Assembly: GCA_947497245.1 (NCBI GenBank)
Contig: CANMFO010000003.1
Span: forward strand, 310,001 to 374,000
Reading direction: 5' to 3'
Origin: an uncultured Flavobacteriaceae bacterium
GTDB lineage: Bacteria; Bacteroidota; Bacteroidia; Flavobacteriales; Flavobacteriaceae
Length of the DNA stretch: 64,000 nt
The translations under genes were made by a program, and so were the position numbers. Under the pieces are notes generated by a model. The model saw nothing but the letters and a program-made list of their open reading frames with translations. It made no database searches and had not been told where the DNA came from. Of the stretch, positions 1-8,950 are shown piece by piece; position 1 is the first letter of the stretch; each line of letters opens with the position of its first letter.

Positions 1-1233
1 CGTTGGGGAAGGACAAACGGGACATTTGGGGAAGATGCCCACCTTTCCGCTTTAATGACCAAGGCATATGTTTTGGGCTTTCAGGGCGATTCGCTTACCA
101 AGACCAGTGTAGCCTGCATGACCAAGCATTTTTCCGGCGGCGGGCCCCAAGAAAAAGGAGAGGACGCACATTTTCCGTACGGTCGCGAACAGGTTTATCC
201 CGGAGATAATTTTGATTATCATGTAATTCCATTTACCGAAGGTGCCTTTGCGGCCAAAACCGCCCAGATAATGCCGTATTATGGGATTCCAGTGGATCAA
301 ACCAGCGAAAATGTCGCCTTCGGGTTCAACAGGGAAATCATCACCACGCTGCTACGGGATTCCCTTAAGTTTAAAGGGGTCGTCTGCACCGATTGGAACA
401 TCATCACCGATTCCAAAATGGGCGAGGGCCGGGCATGGGGCGTGGAAGATCTGTCATATAAACAAAGGGTAAAAAAGGTGCTCGATGCCGGATGCGACCA
501 ATTTGGGGGCGAAAATGTGCCCGAACTGATTGTCGAACTGGTCAATGAAGGGCAGATAAGCAAAGCGCGTATCGATATTTCGGTAAAACGGATTCTTTTG
601 GACAAATTTAGATTGGGCTTATTTGATGACCCTTATGTGGACCGGGAAGAGGCAACTAAAATTGCGGGTAAAAAAGAATTCCGGGATAAGGGAAAAATTG
701 CACAGGCCAAATCGATGGTCCTGCTAAAGAACGATAAGGTGCTGCCCTTGGAGAAAGGCACCAAAGTCTATGCTGAAGGAATGTTGAACCCGCAGGCGAT
801 CGACCGATATGGAAGTCTGGTCAGTGACCCCGAGGACGCCGATGTGGTGCTGACCAGGATAAGCACACCTTTTGACGAACGAAGCGACTATTTTTTGGAG
901 AGTTTCTTCCACCAGGGCAGATTGTACTACAACGATGGGGAAAAGAACAAGATTTTGGATTTGATCGAACAAAAGCCGTCCATAGTCGTTGTGAACCTGG
1001 AACGCCCGGCCATACTTACAGATATTGACAAGGCCAGCGGAGCACTGTTTGGGGAATTTGGCACCAGTGACGAAGTGCTGGCGGAAGTGCTCTTTGGCCA
1101 GACCGCGCCGTCCGGAAAACTGCCCTTTGAACTGCCTTCTTCCTGGGAGGCCGTGGAGCATCAGAAGGAAGACGTTCCCTATGATTCCAAAAATCCATTA
1201 TATCCCTTCGGACATGGACTGTCATATGATTGA
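1..1233 (+). CDS. Glycoside hydrolase family 3 beta-glucosidase-type enzyme, 5' truncated by window edge
   Basis: The frame is open from base 1, so the N-terminus is outside the window. Family 3 enzymes release terminal sugars from beta-glycosides by a retaining mechanism. The first visible residues, RWGRTNGTFGEDAHL, match the GH3 substrate-binding stretch. A KHF motif (about base 124) and the nucleophile aspartate in CTDW (codon 391-393) follow. The second domain carries the AKSMVLLKND motif and the protein ends at PFGHGLSYD, so there is no fibronectin III tail. A periplasmic site is likely but cannot be checked without the signal peptide. xth follows on the same strand after 72 bases. The substrate cannot be told. 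Confidence 0.9.
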   Translation, partial: RWGRTNGTFGEDAHLSALMTKAYVLGFQGDSLTKTSVACMTKHFSGGGPQEKGEDAHFPYGREQVYPGDNFDYHVIPFTEGAFAAKTAQIMPYYGIPVDQTSENVAFGFNREIITTLLRDSLKFKGVVCTDWNIITDSKMGEGRAWGVEDLSYKQRVKKVLDAGCDQFGGENVPELIVELVNEGQISKARIDISVKRILLDKFRLGLFDDPYVDREEATKIAGKKEFRDKGKIAQAKSMVLLKNDKVLPLEKGTKVYAEGMLNPQAIDRYGSLVSDPEDADVVLTRISTPFDERSDYFLESFFHQGRLYYNDGEKNKILDLIEQKPSIVVVNLERPAILTDIDKASGALFGEFGTSDEVLAEVLFGQTAPSGKLPFELPSSWEAVEHQKEDVPYDSKNPLYPFGHGLSYD

Positions 1234-1305
1234 TTCTTAAAATGGGGCCGTGAAAATGCCCGATGGTGGATTGCATTTCCTATTTTTGGATTAAAATTAT
1301 TCAGT

Positions 1306-2073
1306 TTGAAAATAGTATCGTACAATGTAAACGGCATTCGGGCCGCAGTGGGAAAGGGTTTTTTGGAATGGCTGCAAACGGTCGATCCCGATGTGGTATG
1401 CCTACAAGAGATCAAGGCGCAGGAAGACCAATTGGACCTGTCCCTTTTCGAGAAAGCGGGCTATGCCCATAATTACTGGTACAGTGCACAAAAGAAAGGG
1501 TACAGTGGAGTGGCCATCCTTTCCAAGACAGTGCCCGACCATGTGGAATTTGGTACGGGAATCGAGTACATGGATTTCGAGGGAAGGAACCTCCGGGCCG
1601 ATTATGGTGATGTCTCCGTTATGAGCATGTACCTGCCCTCCGGCACCAATTTGGAGCGTTTGGACTTCAAATTAAAATATATGGCGGATCTGCAGAAATA
1701 CGTCGACCGACTTAGGCAGGAGAGACCCAACCTTATCGTATTGGGCGATTACAACATTTGCCATCGGGCCATCGATATCCACGACCCGGTACGCAACAAG
1801 AATGTTTCCGGATTTCTGCCCGTGGAGCGGGAATGGATCGGCAAGTTCATGGACAGCGGGTTTATCGATAGCTTCAGGCACTTCAACAAAGAACCGGACC
1901 ACTATACCTGGTGGAGCTATAGGGCCAATGCCAGGAACAACAACAAAGGTTGGCGCTTGGACTACGGGATGGTCAGCCGGTCTTTGGAAGCACGGTTAAG
2001 ACGTTCCGTTATCCTGTCCGAGGCGAAGCACAGTGACCATTGTCCCATCCTTATCGAGATAGGGAATCCATAG
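1306..2073 (+). CDS. xth: Exodeoxyribonuclease III (AP endonuclease)
   Basis: 255 residues, the usual size of the exonuclease III family, which cuts DNA at abasic sites during base excision repair. All expected active-site elements are present: N7 in SYNVNGIRA, E35 in CLQEIK, D148 and N150 in GDYN, and the terminal SDH (D244, H245). The start is TTG at 1306; it gives the canonical N-terminus MKIVSYNVNG and no ATG is better placed. A TATTTTTG element at 1281-1288 could be the -7 box, but no -33 TTG lies at the right distance. Confidence 0.95.
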   Translation: MKIVSYNVNGIRAAVGKGFLEWLQTVDPDVVCLQEIKAQEDQLDLSLFEKAGYAHNYWYSAQKKGYSGVAILSKTVPDHVEFGTGIEYMDFEGRNLRADYGDVSVMSMYLPSGTNLERLDFKLKYMADLQKYVDRLRQERPNLIVLGDYNICHRAIDIHDPVRNKNVSGFLPVEREWIGKFMDSGFIDSFRHFNKEPDHYTWWSYRANARNNNKGWRLDYGMVSRSLEARLRRSVILSEAKHSDHCPILIEIGNP

Positions 2074-2154
2074 AACACACTTGGGGAAAAACGTAAAAGG
2101 AACCCGAATTTGCCTCCTTTCCCATTTTTATATGGACAGGTAGTTGCCGCCGTA

Positions 2155-2186
2155 TTGTGGGAAACCGCGTATTATCCTTAAATTTG
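2155..2186 (+). promoter_or_regulatory. Bacteroidota-type promoter ahead of the aldo/keto reductase
   Basis: TTG at 2155-2157, 21 bases, then TAAATTTG at 2179-2186, matching the TTG-N17-23-TAnnTTTG consensus of the phylum. The gene starts 27 bases further on. Confidence 0.6.
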
Positions 2187-2213
2187 TGGCTTCAAATATA
2201 GCAATAGCCGCCA

Positions 2214-3254
2214 ATGGAGTACACAAAATTACCGCACACCGAGATCGAAGTCAGTAAAATTTGCCTGGGGACCATGACCTGGGGCAAACAGAATACCGAG
2301 TCAGATGGCCATGGACAAATGGACTATGCCGTGGACCAGGGAGTAAATTTCTTTGATACCGCCGAACTCTATCCGGTTCCCCCCCACCCCGACCGTTATG
2401 CGGATACCGAGAAGATCATCGGTACCTGGTTCAAAAAAAAGGGCAACCGCGACAAGATCGTTCTGGCAACGAAAATTGCGGGAAGGGCAGAGTTCAGTAA
2501 GTTTATCAGGACCACGGGCTTTACCAGGGCGTCGATCATTGAAGCGGTTGAAGGCAGCCTTGCACGCCTGCAGACGGACTATATCGACCTTTACCAGCTT
2601 CATTGGCCCGATAGGCATACCAATTTTTTTGGACAGCGGGGATACCAATACGACATTACCGACCATTGGGAAGATAATATCCATCAGGTCCTGGAAACCT
2701 TGCGCGATTTGATTCGAGAGGGAAAGATTAGGCAGGTAGGGATATCCAATGAAACACCGTGGGGCGTGATGCGGTATTTGGAAGAGAGCAAGGTACATGC
2801 CAGCCTACCAAGAATGATTACCATACAAAACCCATATAGCCTTTTGAACCGTTTGTTCGAAGTGGGCAATTCGGAGGTTTCGCATCGTGAAAAAATAGGA
2901 CTTTTGGCCTATTCCCCCTTGGGGTTTGGAGTGCTTAGTGGAAAATATTTAGGAGACCGAAAACCCGATAATGCCCGAATCACCTTGTTTCCCAACTACA
3001 GCAGGTACAGCAGTGAAACAGCGGTGAAGGCCACACAAAAATATTACGAGCTGGCGAGGGCGAACAATCTTTCCCTGGCACAAATGGCTTTGTCCTTTGT
3101 GAATTCCCGGCCTTTTATTACCAGTAATATCATTGGCGCCACCAGCTTGAAGCAATTGAAGGAAAACATTGGGAGTATCGATATCGCCCTTAGCGATGAG
3201 GTGTTGCAGGGAATCGAGGCCATCCATAACGAACTGCCCAATCCTTCGCCCTAG
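2214..3254 (+). CDS. Aldo/keto reductase of the Tas type
   Basis: 346 residues, the same length as Escherichia coli Tas. NADP(H)-dependent reductases of this family reduce aldehydes and ketones in the cytoplasm. The catalytic tetrad is visible: D48 and Y53 in FFDTAELYP, K87 in ATKIAG, and H130 in YQLHWPD. The C-terminal NIIGATSLKQL stretch is the cofactor-binding element. The long loop after Y53 and the length point to the Tas branch rather than short AKRs. The physiological substrate is unknown. The gene is convergent with radA, with one base between the stop codons. Confidence 0.9.
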   Translation: MEYTKLPHTEIEVSKICLGTMTWGKQNTESDGHGQMDYAVDQGVNFFDTAELYPVPPHPDRYADTEKIIGTWFKKKGNRDKIVLATKIAGRAEFSKFIRTTGFTRASIIEAVEGSLARLQTDYIDLYQLHWPDRHTNFFGQRGYQYDITDHWEDNIHQVLETLRDLIREGKIRQVGISNETPWGVMRYLEESKVHASLPRMITIQNPYSLLNRLFEVGNSEVSHREKIGLLAYSPLGFGVLSGKYLGDRKPDNARITLFPNYSRYSSETAVKATQKYYELARANNLSLAQMALSFVNSRPFITSNIIGATSLKQLKENIGSIDIALSDEVLQGIEAIHNELPNPSP

Positions 3255-3255
3255 A

Positions 3256-4617
3256 TCAACCGAACAGATCCGTTACCACATCCTCTATCCGGGAGGCCAT
3301 TTGCACCCTTATTAGCGTGTCTTTGAGCCCGATCTTATTGTTCTTGGAAACGTAGATCTTGGTGAAGCCCAATTTTTCGGCCTCCAAGATTCGCTGTTCC
3401 GCACGTTGGACCGGCCTTATTTCTCCGGCCAACCCCACTTCTGCGGCAAAACAGACCCCCTTTTCAATTGGGATATCCTCACTACTTGAAAGGATGGCCG
3501 CGATTACGGCAAGGTCAATGGCGGGATCGTCCACCGATATCCCTCCGGTAATGTTCAAAAACACATCTTTGGCCCCCAATTTGAACCCTGCGCGTTTTTC
3601 CAATACGGCCAGGAGCATGTTCAGGCGTTTGGCGTTATAGCCTGTGGTAGAACGCTGCGGCGTGCCGTAGACCGCGGTGCTGACCAGAGCTTGAATCTCT
3701 ATCATCAAGGGTCGCATACCCTCGACGGTAGAGGCAATGGCCGTACCGCTCAAGCCGTCGTCATTTTTGGATATCAGGATTTCCGACGGATTGTTCACTT
3801 GTCGCAAGCCCCCGCCCTGCATTTCGTAAATGCCGAGTTCGGAGGTGGAGCCGAAGCGGTTTTTCAATGCGCGTAGAATACGGTACACATGGTTGCGGTC
3901 CCCTTCGAACTGCAAGACCGTATCGACCATATGTTCCAGGATTTTGGGTCCTGCGATGGCCCCGTCCTTGGTAATGTGCCCAATGAGCACAACGGGCGTG
4001 TGGGTCTCCTTGGCAAATTTGATCAGTTCCGCGGTACATTCACGGATTTGCGAAATACTGCCAGCGGCCGATTCGATATGATCGGAATGTAGGGTCTGGA
4101 TGGAGTCAATGACCACAATATCGGGCTCGGTGGCCACGATCTGTTGGAATATGTTTTGGGTCTTGGTTTCGGTAAGGACAAGACAGGTTTCGCCCTCTGG
4201 GTGGATGCGATCGGCACGCATCTTGATCTGTTTTTGACTCTCCTCTCCCGAAACATAAAGCGTTTTGTACGGGAGCTTCAATGCAATTTGAAGCAGTAGG
4301 GTACTTTTTCCAACTCCGGGCTCCCCGCCCAAAAGCACCAAGGACCCGGGAACCAGACCACCTCCCAGCACCCGGTTGAACTCGAGGTCGAAGGTGTTTA
4401 TCCGCAACTCTTTCTCGGTACTGATTTCGTTGATCTTAAGGGGCTTGGCCACTTTTTTAGTGGGAGCGCCGGCATGCTTCCAAGCAGTTTTCCCTTCCTT
4501 TTGGACCACTTCCTCGACCACCGTGTTCCATTCCTTACAGGCCGGGCATTGTCCTACCCATTTGGCATGTTGGGTACCACAGTTTTGACAGAAGAATGCT
4601 GTTTTGATCTTGGCCAT
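3256..4617 (-). CDS. radA: DNA repair protein RadA (Sms)
   Basis: 453 residues from the ATG at 4617. An upstream in-frame extension to 4728 exists but lacks family similarity, and the chosen start gives the usual MAKIKTAFFCQNCG. Domains in order: zinc finger with C10, C13, C24 and C27; RecA-like ATPase with Walker A GGEPGVGKST (97-106); the RadA-specific KNRFG motif (252-256); and a Lon-like C-terminal domain. RadA is a branch-migration helicase that processes recombination intermediates. It has its own likely promoter and stands apart from the pan operon, which lies upstream beyond a gene on the other strand. Confidence 0.97.
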   Translation of the reverse strand: MAKIKTAFFCQNCGTQHAKWVGQCPACKEWNTVVEEVVQKEGKTAWKHAGAPTKKVAKPLKINEISTEKELRINTFDLEFNRVLGGGLVPGSLVLLGGEPGVGKSTLLLQIALKLPYKTLYVSGEESQKQIKMRADRIHPEGETCLVLTETKTQNIFQQIVATEPDIVVIDSIQTLHSDHIESAAGSISQIRECTAELIKFAKETHTPVVLIGHITKDGAIAGPKILEHMVDTVLQFEGDRNHVYRILRALKNRFGSTSELGIYEMQGGGLRQVNNPSEILISKNDDGLSGTAIASTVEGMRPLMIEIQALVSTAVYGTPQRSTTGYNAKRLNMLLAVLEKRAGFKLGAKDVFLNITGGISVDDPAIDLAVIAAILSSSEDIPIEKGVCFAAEVGLAGEIRPVQRAEQRILEAEKLGFTKIYVSKNNKIGLKDTLIRVQMASRIEDVVTDLFG

Positions 4618-4637
4618 TCGCCTTTTAAAGGTTTGGG

Positions 4638-4665
4638 CGAAGATAAAACAAAGTTTGAAAAACAA
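4638..4665 (-). promoter_or_regulatory. Probable radA promoter
   Basis: On the minus strand, TTG (4663-4665), 17 bases, then TATCTTCG (4638-4645), one mismatch from TAnnTTTG. It lies 20 bases ahead of the radA start. Confidence 0.45.
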
Positions 4666-4739
4666 ACCAGAGGTCGTTGCAATAACCCAATACCAACGGA
4701 CGTTTTTATTTGTAGCCCCTTTTATCAAAAACAGTACCT

Positions 4740-5423
4740 ATGCGTCAGACGAATTTGTTTTGGAGCAAGCTTGCGCCGATATTATTGTTGTGTACCCTTC
4801 TGGGGGCGACCGGCTGTAGCAATGAAAATGTGGATGGGCGGGAAAAAGGGGATGAAACGATATTGGGGGAAACGGGCGGGGACTGCATTGACCTTCCGGT
4901 CCGCGATGATCGACTGTCCGCAAAAGTAGCGGCCGAAATTCTGGATCTGCACAACGAAAAACGCGCCCAGTACTGTCTTCCACCTCTGGAGTGGGATGAA
5001 AACCTGGCAAGAGTGGCCCTATGGTGGGCAGAAAGTTCAGGGGCGGATGGCCCCCATAGCCAAATGGGCGACCGGCTGGTGAAATACAAGGAATTTTCAG
5101 ATTGCCAGGACGATTGCCCGGATTCAATAGGGGAGAATATGCATTGGAGACAGCCTTGGGATTTTTTTGAGGACAGCTACGTCTCGGGATGGTTGTCCGA
5201 GGAAGGGGACAGCGCCGGTTGCAACCGGGGAGGCGCACATTACACGCAAATGGTTTTTGAAGGGGCCACCAAAGTGGGCTGCGCCGCTTTTATCGACCCT
5301 GAGGGAAGACTTCACTTCATCTGCGAATATGATAAATGGCAAGGGGCCCACGATCCGGTGTTCCCTGACGAAAATTGTAACTGTGGCGGAACTACACCTG
5401 TGAAGGCCCAGTCCTGTGGGTAG
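4740..5423 (+). CDS. CAP-domain (SCP/PR-1-like) lipoprotein
   Basis: 227 residues. An N-terminal hydrophobic segment ends in the lipobox LGATGC (C26), so it is probably lipid anchored outside the inner membrane. The remainder is one CAP domain: LDLHNEKRAQ near residue 67 is the first helix, and the signature HYTQMVFEGATKVGCA carries the conserved histidine and the region that binds metal or sterol in homologues. The mature part is cysteine rich, consistent with disulfides, and ends with CNCGG. CAP proteins bind lipids or peptides and some are proteases; the role here is unknown. It is a single gene, divergent from radA. Confidence 0.88.
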   Translation: MRQTNLFWSKLAPILLLCTLLGATGCSNENVDGREKGDETILGETGGDCIDLPVRDDRLSAKVAAEILDLHNEKRAQYCLPPLEWDENLARVALWWAESSGADGPHSQMGDRLVKYKEFSDCQDDCPDSIGENMHWRQPWDFFEDSYVSGWLSEEGDSAGCNRGGAHYTQMVFEGATKVGCAAFIDPEGRLHFICEYDKWQGAHDPVFPDENCNCGGTTPVKAQSCG

Positions 5424-5499
5424 ACGCTTTCATGAATGTTTCCATAAGGCTACCATAGAGTGTCCTTCCGGCACCGGCAAAGATGCCATTCTCCCGTGG

Positions 5500-6642
5500 T
5501 CAAAACCCGAAATCGGCCTTAAGGGCATCAATTTTTTCGAGTGCCATTTCCTTGGTCAAAAAATCGATCTCGTCCATACCGAATGCCTTTTCGAAGGTCT
5601 TCAGGGCTTTTTTCGGCTCCCCCATCTGCTCGTAGTACTCCCCTTCAAAATAAAAGCCGAGCATGGTGCCGGGGAATTCGTCCTTGCAAAGATCGGACAG
5701 CGGTCTTAGGGATTCAAAATCCTCCTTCTTGCGGACACCGGCATAAATGGCCATGATATCGTTGAGTTCCACTGCCTTTTGAAAACCGAAAAGGTCCTGG
5801 ATTCCCTCGTATTTGTTCTCGAGGTACTGAAAAACCGGTTCTTCGGAAGTCAATATCTGTGTTTTGTATTCTTTGGGGCTGATCGGTTTGAACATTCCAA
5901 AAATATTATCGAATGCCTTTCCGATTCCATAGGTGGCGATCGAGATATGATCGGCTCCCGCGTATTCATCGAAATAGTAGTGTAATGACTCCTTGTCAAT
6001 GGCCTTAAGGGCCTGGTTCATTGAAAGGATCCTGGCGGTGTTCTTACTTTTTTCACCCTCAACGATCAGTTGGTAAAAAATCTTTTGGTCCAGGGCACCC
6101 AAACGCGCTGGAACCCTGGTCTCCATTTCCGGGGCGAGGTCCGGGGAGATATTTATATAGGCATTGAAGAGGGAGTTTTCCTTGAACAGCCAATAGTTTT
6201 GAAAATTGGCGGTGATATCATAACCCACGATCATCTTGAAAGGGGCGGTGTTGTAGTTCAGGTCCAAATAGGGAATAATCTCCATCCCCAGGAACTCGAA
6301 AAACAACTTTCCCTTTTCACTGGGAAGGCCATTGCCTTCATCGAATGCGCAATCATCGAGGCGTATATCGTTCTTGCCTTGGTCGACCCCCACAACGATC
6401 ATTTGGGGCATTCCGTGAAATTGACTGTAAAATTTAGCCTGGGCCACTACCTGATCGAAGAGGTACTCGGCATCGAGTACCACAACAAGGGGGTATTTTT
6501 TCTCTTCGTCATAGTCCTCTGGAAAATAGTAGCGTACGTTCCTGCGCTCCTGAAGTTTAAAGGATTCAAAGATTTCTTGGGTAACTTGCCCATGGAGACC
6601 AAGGCACAAAAACAGTGCAAATAGGGTAATGATACGTTGCAT
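5500..6642 (-). CDS. Alpha/beta-hydrolase (esterase D-like) homologue lacking the serine nucleophile
   Basis: 380 residues with a signal peptide ending about residue 18 (CLGLHGQ), so probably periplasmic. The fold resembles the putative esterase family (Fes/IroE type): YPLVVVLDAEYLF strand, FNAYINISPDL after the elbow, and H232 where the family has its catalytic histidine. The nucleophile elbow, normally GHSxGG, reads GYDITA (140-145), with aspartate in place of serine. The last 100 residues look helical and TPR-like. It is the last gene of the panC-panD-flippase operon, 27 bases downstream. It may be a non-hydrolytic binding protein. Confidence 0.75.
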   Translation of the reverse strand: MQRIITLFALFLCLGLHGQVTQEIFESFKLQERRNVRYYFPEDYDEEKKYPLVVVLDAEYLFDQVVAQAKFYSQFHGMPQMIVVGVDQGKNDIRLDDCAFDEGNGLPSEKGKLFFEFLGMEIIPYLDLNYNTAPFKMIVGYDITANFQNYWLFKENSLFNAYINISPDLAPEMETRVPARLGALDQKIFYQLIVEGEKSKNTARILSMNQALKAIDKESLHYYFDEYAGADHISIATYGIGKAFDNIFGMFKPISPKEYKTQILTSEEPVFQYLENKYEGIQDLFGFQKAVELNDIMAIYAGVRKKEDFESLRPLSDLCKDEFPGTMLGFYFEGEYYEQMGEPKKALKTFEKAFGMDEIDFLTKEMALEKIDALKADFGF

Positions 6643-6669
6643 GGCAGACTTTTTGGTTCGTTCGGAATG

Positions 6670-7635
6670 CTATTCGTCTTTGTTCCATAACGGCAATATC
6701 AGAAAAGATATTGCACCGAAGACCACGATCATGAGCGTTTGCGCGATCCACATGATCCAACCAAAAGCATCCCCGGATACTTCACCAATACCAAAAATGG
6801 CCAGGGCCTTGCTCACCGCGATGGGGTACAGTCCAATGCCCCCATTGGTGGTCGCCATGGCAAAAGCGCCAGCCACGAAAGCCACCATAAGTTGACCCAG
6901 GGACAAATCCATGGTCTCGGGAACAGTGAACTTAATGACCCACAACATGCCCACATAGCAGCCCCAAATAAATAGGGTATGGAACACAAAGGCCCACTTG
7001 TTCCTCATTTTAAAGATGCTGAGCACCCCATCCATCAACCCCTTTACAAAAGCCTTTATTTTCAAGGCAATGCGCTGATTCGATTTTTTGACAAAGACAA
7101 AAAATACGAACAACGCCAAGAGGCCTGCGCCCAATAACAAAAATAGGGTCCGGTAAGGGATTCCCCGCTCTTGAAAAAAATCAAGTATGACATCGGTCTG
7201 TAACAAAAGAGTGGTAATGACCACAAGGAGGAGCATGAAAACATCCACAACCCTTTCGGTGACAATGGTGCCAAAACCTTTTTCGAAAGGGACCCCCTCG
7301 TAGGTGGTCAGTGCCGTCGCCCTTAAAAACTCACCGGTCCTGGGAATGCCCAGGTTGGCGAAATAGGCCATCAATATGATAAGTATGTTATTGCTCAATT
7401 TTGGCCGGTATCCCAACGGCTCCAATAGGTAGTTCCATCGAATGGCCCGGGACACGTGCCCAAGAATTCCAAGAAAAACGGAAAGCCCCACCCAAAATAG
7501 ATCGGCCTCCTTGATGTGGTACAAGATCTGTTCCCTGTCCTCAGGGGATGTCTTGTAGTACGAATACCAGACCAAAAAAACGCCCAGGGCGATCGGGATT
7601 GCAGTTTTTAGGATTTTTTTTGTCCGGTCGTCCAA
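6670..7635 (-). CDS. Flippase-like integral membrane protein (YbhN / LPG synthase TM-region family)
   Basis: About 321 residues with eight or so membrane helices. The family contains the membrane half of MprF, which moves lysyl-phosphatidylglycerol across the membrane, and many stand-alone proteins of unknown cargo. Family hallmarks seen are RAIRWNYLLEPLGY, the LGIPRTGEFLRA loop and the late NGGIGLYPIAVSKAL stretch. The first ATG (7716) would overlap panD by 79 bases and add an odd hydrophilic tail, so I place the start at TTG 7635, directly after the panD stop. There is no synthase domain, so lysyl transfer is not implied. Confidence 0.8.
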   Translation of the reverse strand: MDDRTKKILKTAIPIALGVFLVWYSYYKTSPEDREQILYHIKEADLFWVGLSVFLGILGHVSRAIRWNYLLEPLGYRPKLSNNILIILMAYFANLGIPRTGEFLRATALTTYEGVPFEKGFGTIVTERVVDVFMLLLVVITTLLLQTDVILDFFQERGIPYRTLFLLLGAGLLALFVFFVFVKKSNQRIALKIKAFVKGLMDGVLSIFKMRNKWAFVFHTLFIWGCYVGMLWVIKFTVPETMDLSLGQLMVAFVAGAFAMATTNGGIGLYPIAVSKALAIFGIGEVSGDAFGWIMWIAQTLMIVVFGAISFLILPLWNKDE

Positions 7636-7637
7636 AA

Positions 7638-7988
7638 TCAGTTCAACAGGTTGTTTTCCTCGTTGGGGAATACCAATGAAGGGTTGAATTCTTTCGCCTC
7701 TTCGATCCCCATCCAAGCATAGGCAATCAAAATCAGGACATCACCGACCGCCACCTTTCTGGCCGCGGCACCGTTGAGGGTAATTTCACCACTTCCGCGA
7801 GGTCCGGGAATGGCATAGGTCTCCAAGCGTTCCCCGTTGTTGTTGTTCACAATTTGAACCTTTTCGCCTTGGATGAGGTTGGCGGCATCCATCAAATCTT
7901 CATCGATGGTGATACTTCCTATATAGTTAAGGTCGGCACCGGTGACCTTCACACGGTGGATCTTTGATTTTACAACTTGAATTTGCAT
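7638..7988 (-). CDS. panD: Aspartate 1-decarboxylase
   Basis: 116 residues. Makes beta-alanine from aspartate for pantothenate synthesis. The proenzyme cleaves itself between G24 and S25 in YIGSITID to create the pyruvoyl cofactor; that site and the later LNGAAAR active-site segment are intact. It follows panC by 13 bases on the same strand, so the two enzymes that make and use beta-alanine are made together. Confidence 0.97.
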   Translation of the reverse strand: MQIQVVKSKIHRVKVTGADLNYIGSITIDEDLMDAANLIQGEKVQIVNNNNGERLETYAIPGPRGSGEITLNGAAARKVAVGDVLILIAYAWMGIEEAKEFNPSLVFPNEENNLLN

Positions 7989-8001
7989 ACCACTAAGTTA
8001 G

Positions 8002-8847
8002 TTAATTCAGGGCGATGTTGTCGACCAGTCTGACCCCATCGGCATAAACGGCAACAAAGGCCCTATATTTTCTGTTTTGTTGTTTTCTTTTTACCGGGGA
8101 CAAGGTTTCAACATCGGTGATCATTATGTACTCCAGTTCAAGGTCGGCCTGTTCCTTAAATTGGCCTTGGACCCAATCCGATACGTAATTAGCACTTTTC
8201 GTGCCAAATTTTTTCTTGGCAGTCCGCAAGACCTTGAAAATGAACGAAGCCTTATTTCTAGTGGTTTTGGAGAGTCTTTCGTTGCGGGAACTCATGGCCA
8301 GGCCACTGGTTTCCCGGACAATTGGGCAGCCAACGATCGCCACAGGTATTTTTTGGATCTGCACCAGTTTTTTGATGATCTGCAACTGCTGGAAATCCTT
8401 TTCGCCAAAATAGGCCCTGTCCGGAGCGACCAACTTCAACAGGGTCTCGATGATGGTACCGACCCCGTCAAAGTGCCCCTCTCTGAATGCGCCCTCCATG
8501 ACCTTGTCGAGTCCCTGGAAATCGTAGGATTTGGAGCGCACTTCTTTTTTATAAACTTCGTCCACGGCGGGAGCAAAAACGATCAAGTCGTTCGAAATCT
8601 GCCGTAACAACCCCATATCCGCGTCCAAGGTCTGTGGATATTTGTCAAGATCTTCCTTATTGTCGAACTGGGTGGGGTTCACGAAAATGCTGACCACGAC
8701 CGTATCGTTTTCAGAAAGCGCTCTTTTGACAAGGGAGAGATGCCCCTTGTGCAATGCGCCCATAGTGGGGACCAAGCCCAGTCGTCTGTTTTTATTCGAG
8801 GAGACTAAGGACGATTTTAGTTCTTTTTCGGTCTTGACCAGAATCAT
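8002..8847 (-). CDS. panC: Pantothenate synthetase
   Basis: 281 residues, normal length. It joins pantoate and beta-alanine with ATP. The nucleotide-binding signature PTMGALHKGHLSL (28-40), FVNPTQF, GEKDFQQL and MSSRNERLS are all present. First gene of a minus-strand operon with panD. A TAAGTTTG box lies at 8868-8875, 21 bases ahead of the start. panB is not in the window. Confidence 0.97.
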   Translation of the reverse strand: MILVKTEKELKSSLVSSNKNRRLGLVPTMGALHKGHLSLVKRALSENDTVVVSIFVNPTQFDNKEDLDKYPQTLDADMGLLRQISNDLIVFAPAVDEVYKKEVRSKSYDFQGLDKVMEGAFREGHFDGVGTIIETLLKLVAPDRAYFGEKDFQQLQIIKKLVQIQKIPVAIVGCPIVRETSGLAMSSRNERLSKTTRNKASFIFKVLRTAKKKFGTKSANYVSDWVQGQFKEQADLELEYIMITDVETLSPVKRKQQNRKYRAFVAVYADGVRLVDNIALN

Positions 8848-8867
8848 GGCTCCAATTTAAAAGCGAG

Positions 8868-8875
8868 CAAACTTA
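8868..8875 (-). promoter_or_regulatory. Possible -7 box for panC
   Basis: Minus-strand TAAGTTTG fits TAnnTTTG; no TTG was found at the -33 distance. Confidence 0.35.
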
Positions 8876-8906
8876 CTACAAATACGGCTAATCTGCATAA
8901 TTTTTG

Positions 8907-8914
8907 TAATTTTG
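8907..8914 (+). promoter_or_regulatory. Possible -7 box for the GT5-like gene
   Basis: TAATTTTG, 36 bases before the start at 8951; no clear -33 TTG. The divergent panC box lies 31 bases upstream. Confidence 0.4.
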
Positions 8915-8950
8915 CAGTTCGGTTTTCACGATTAACGAAATACAGCTTTT

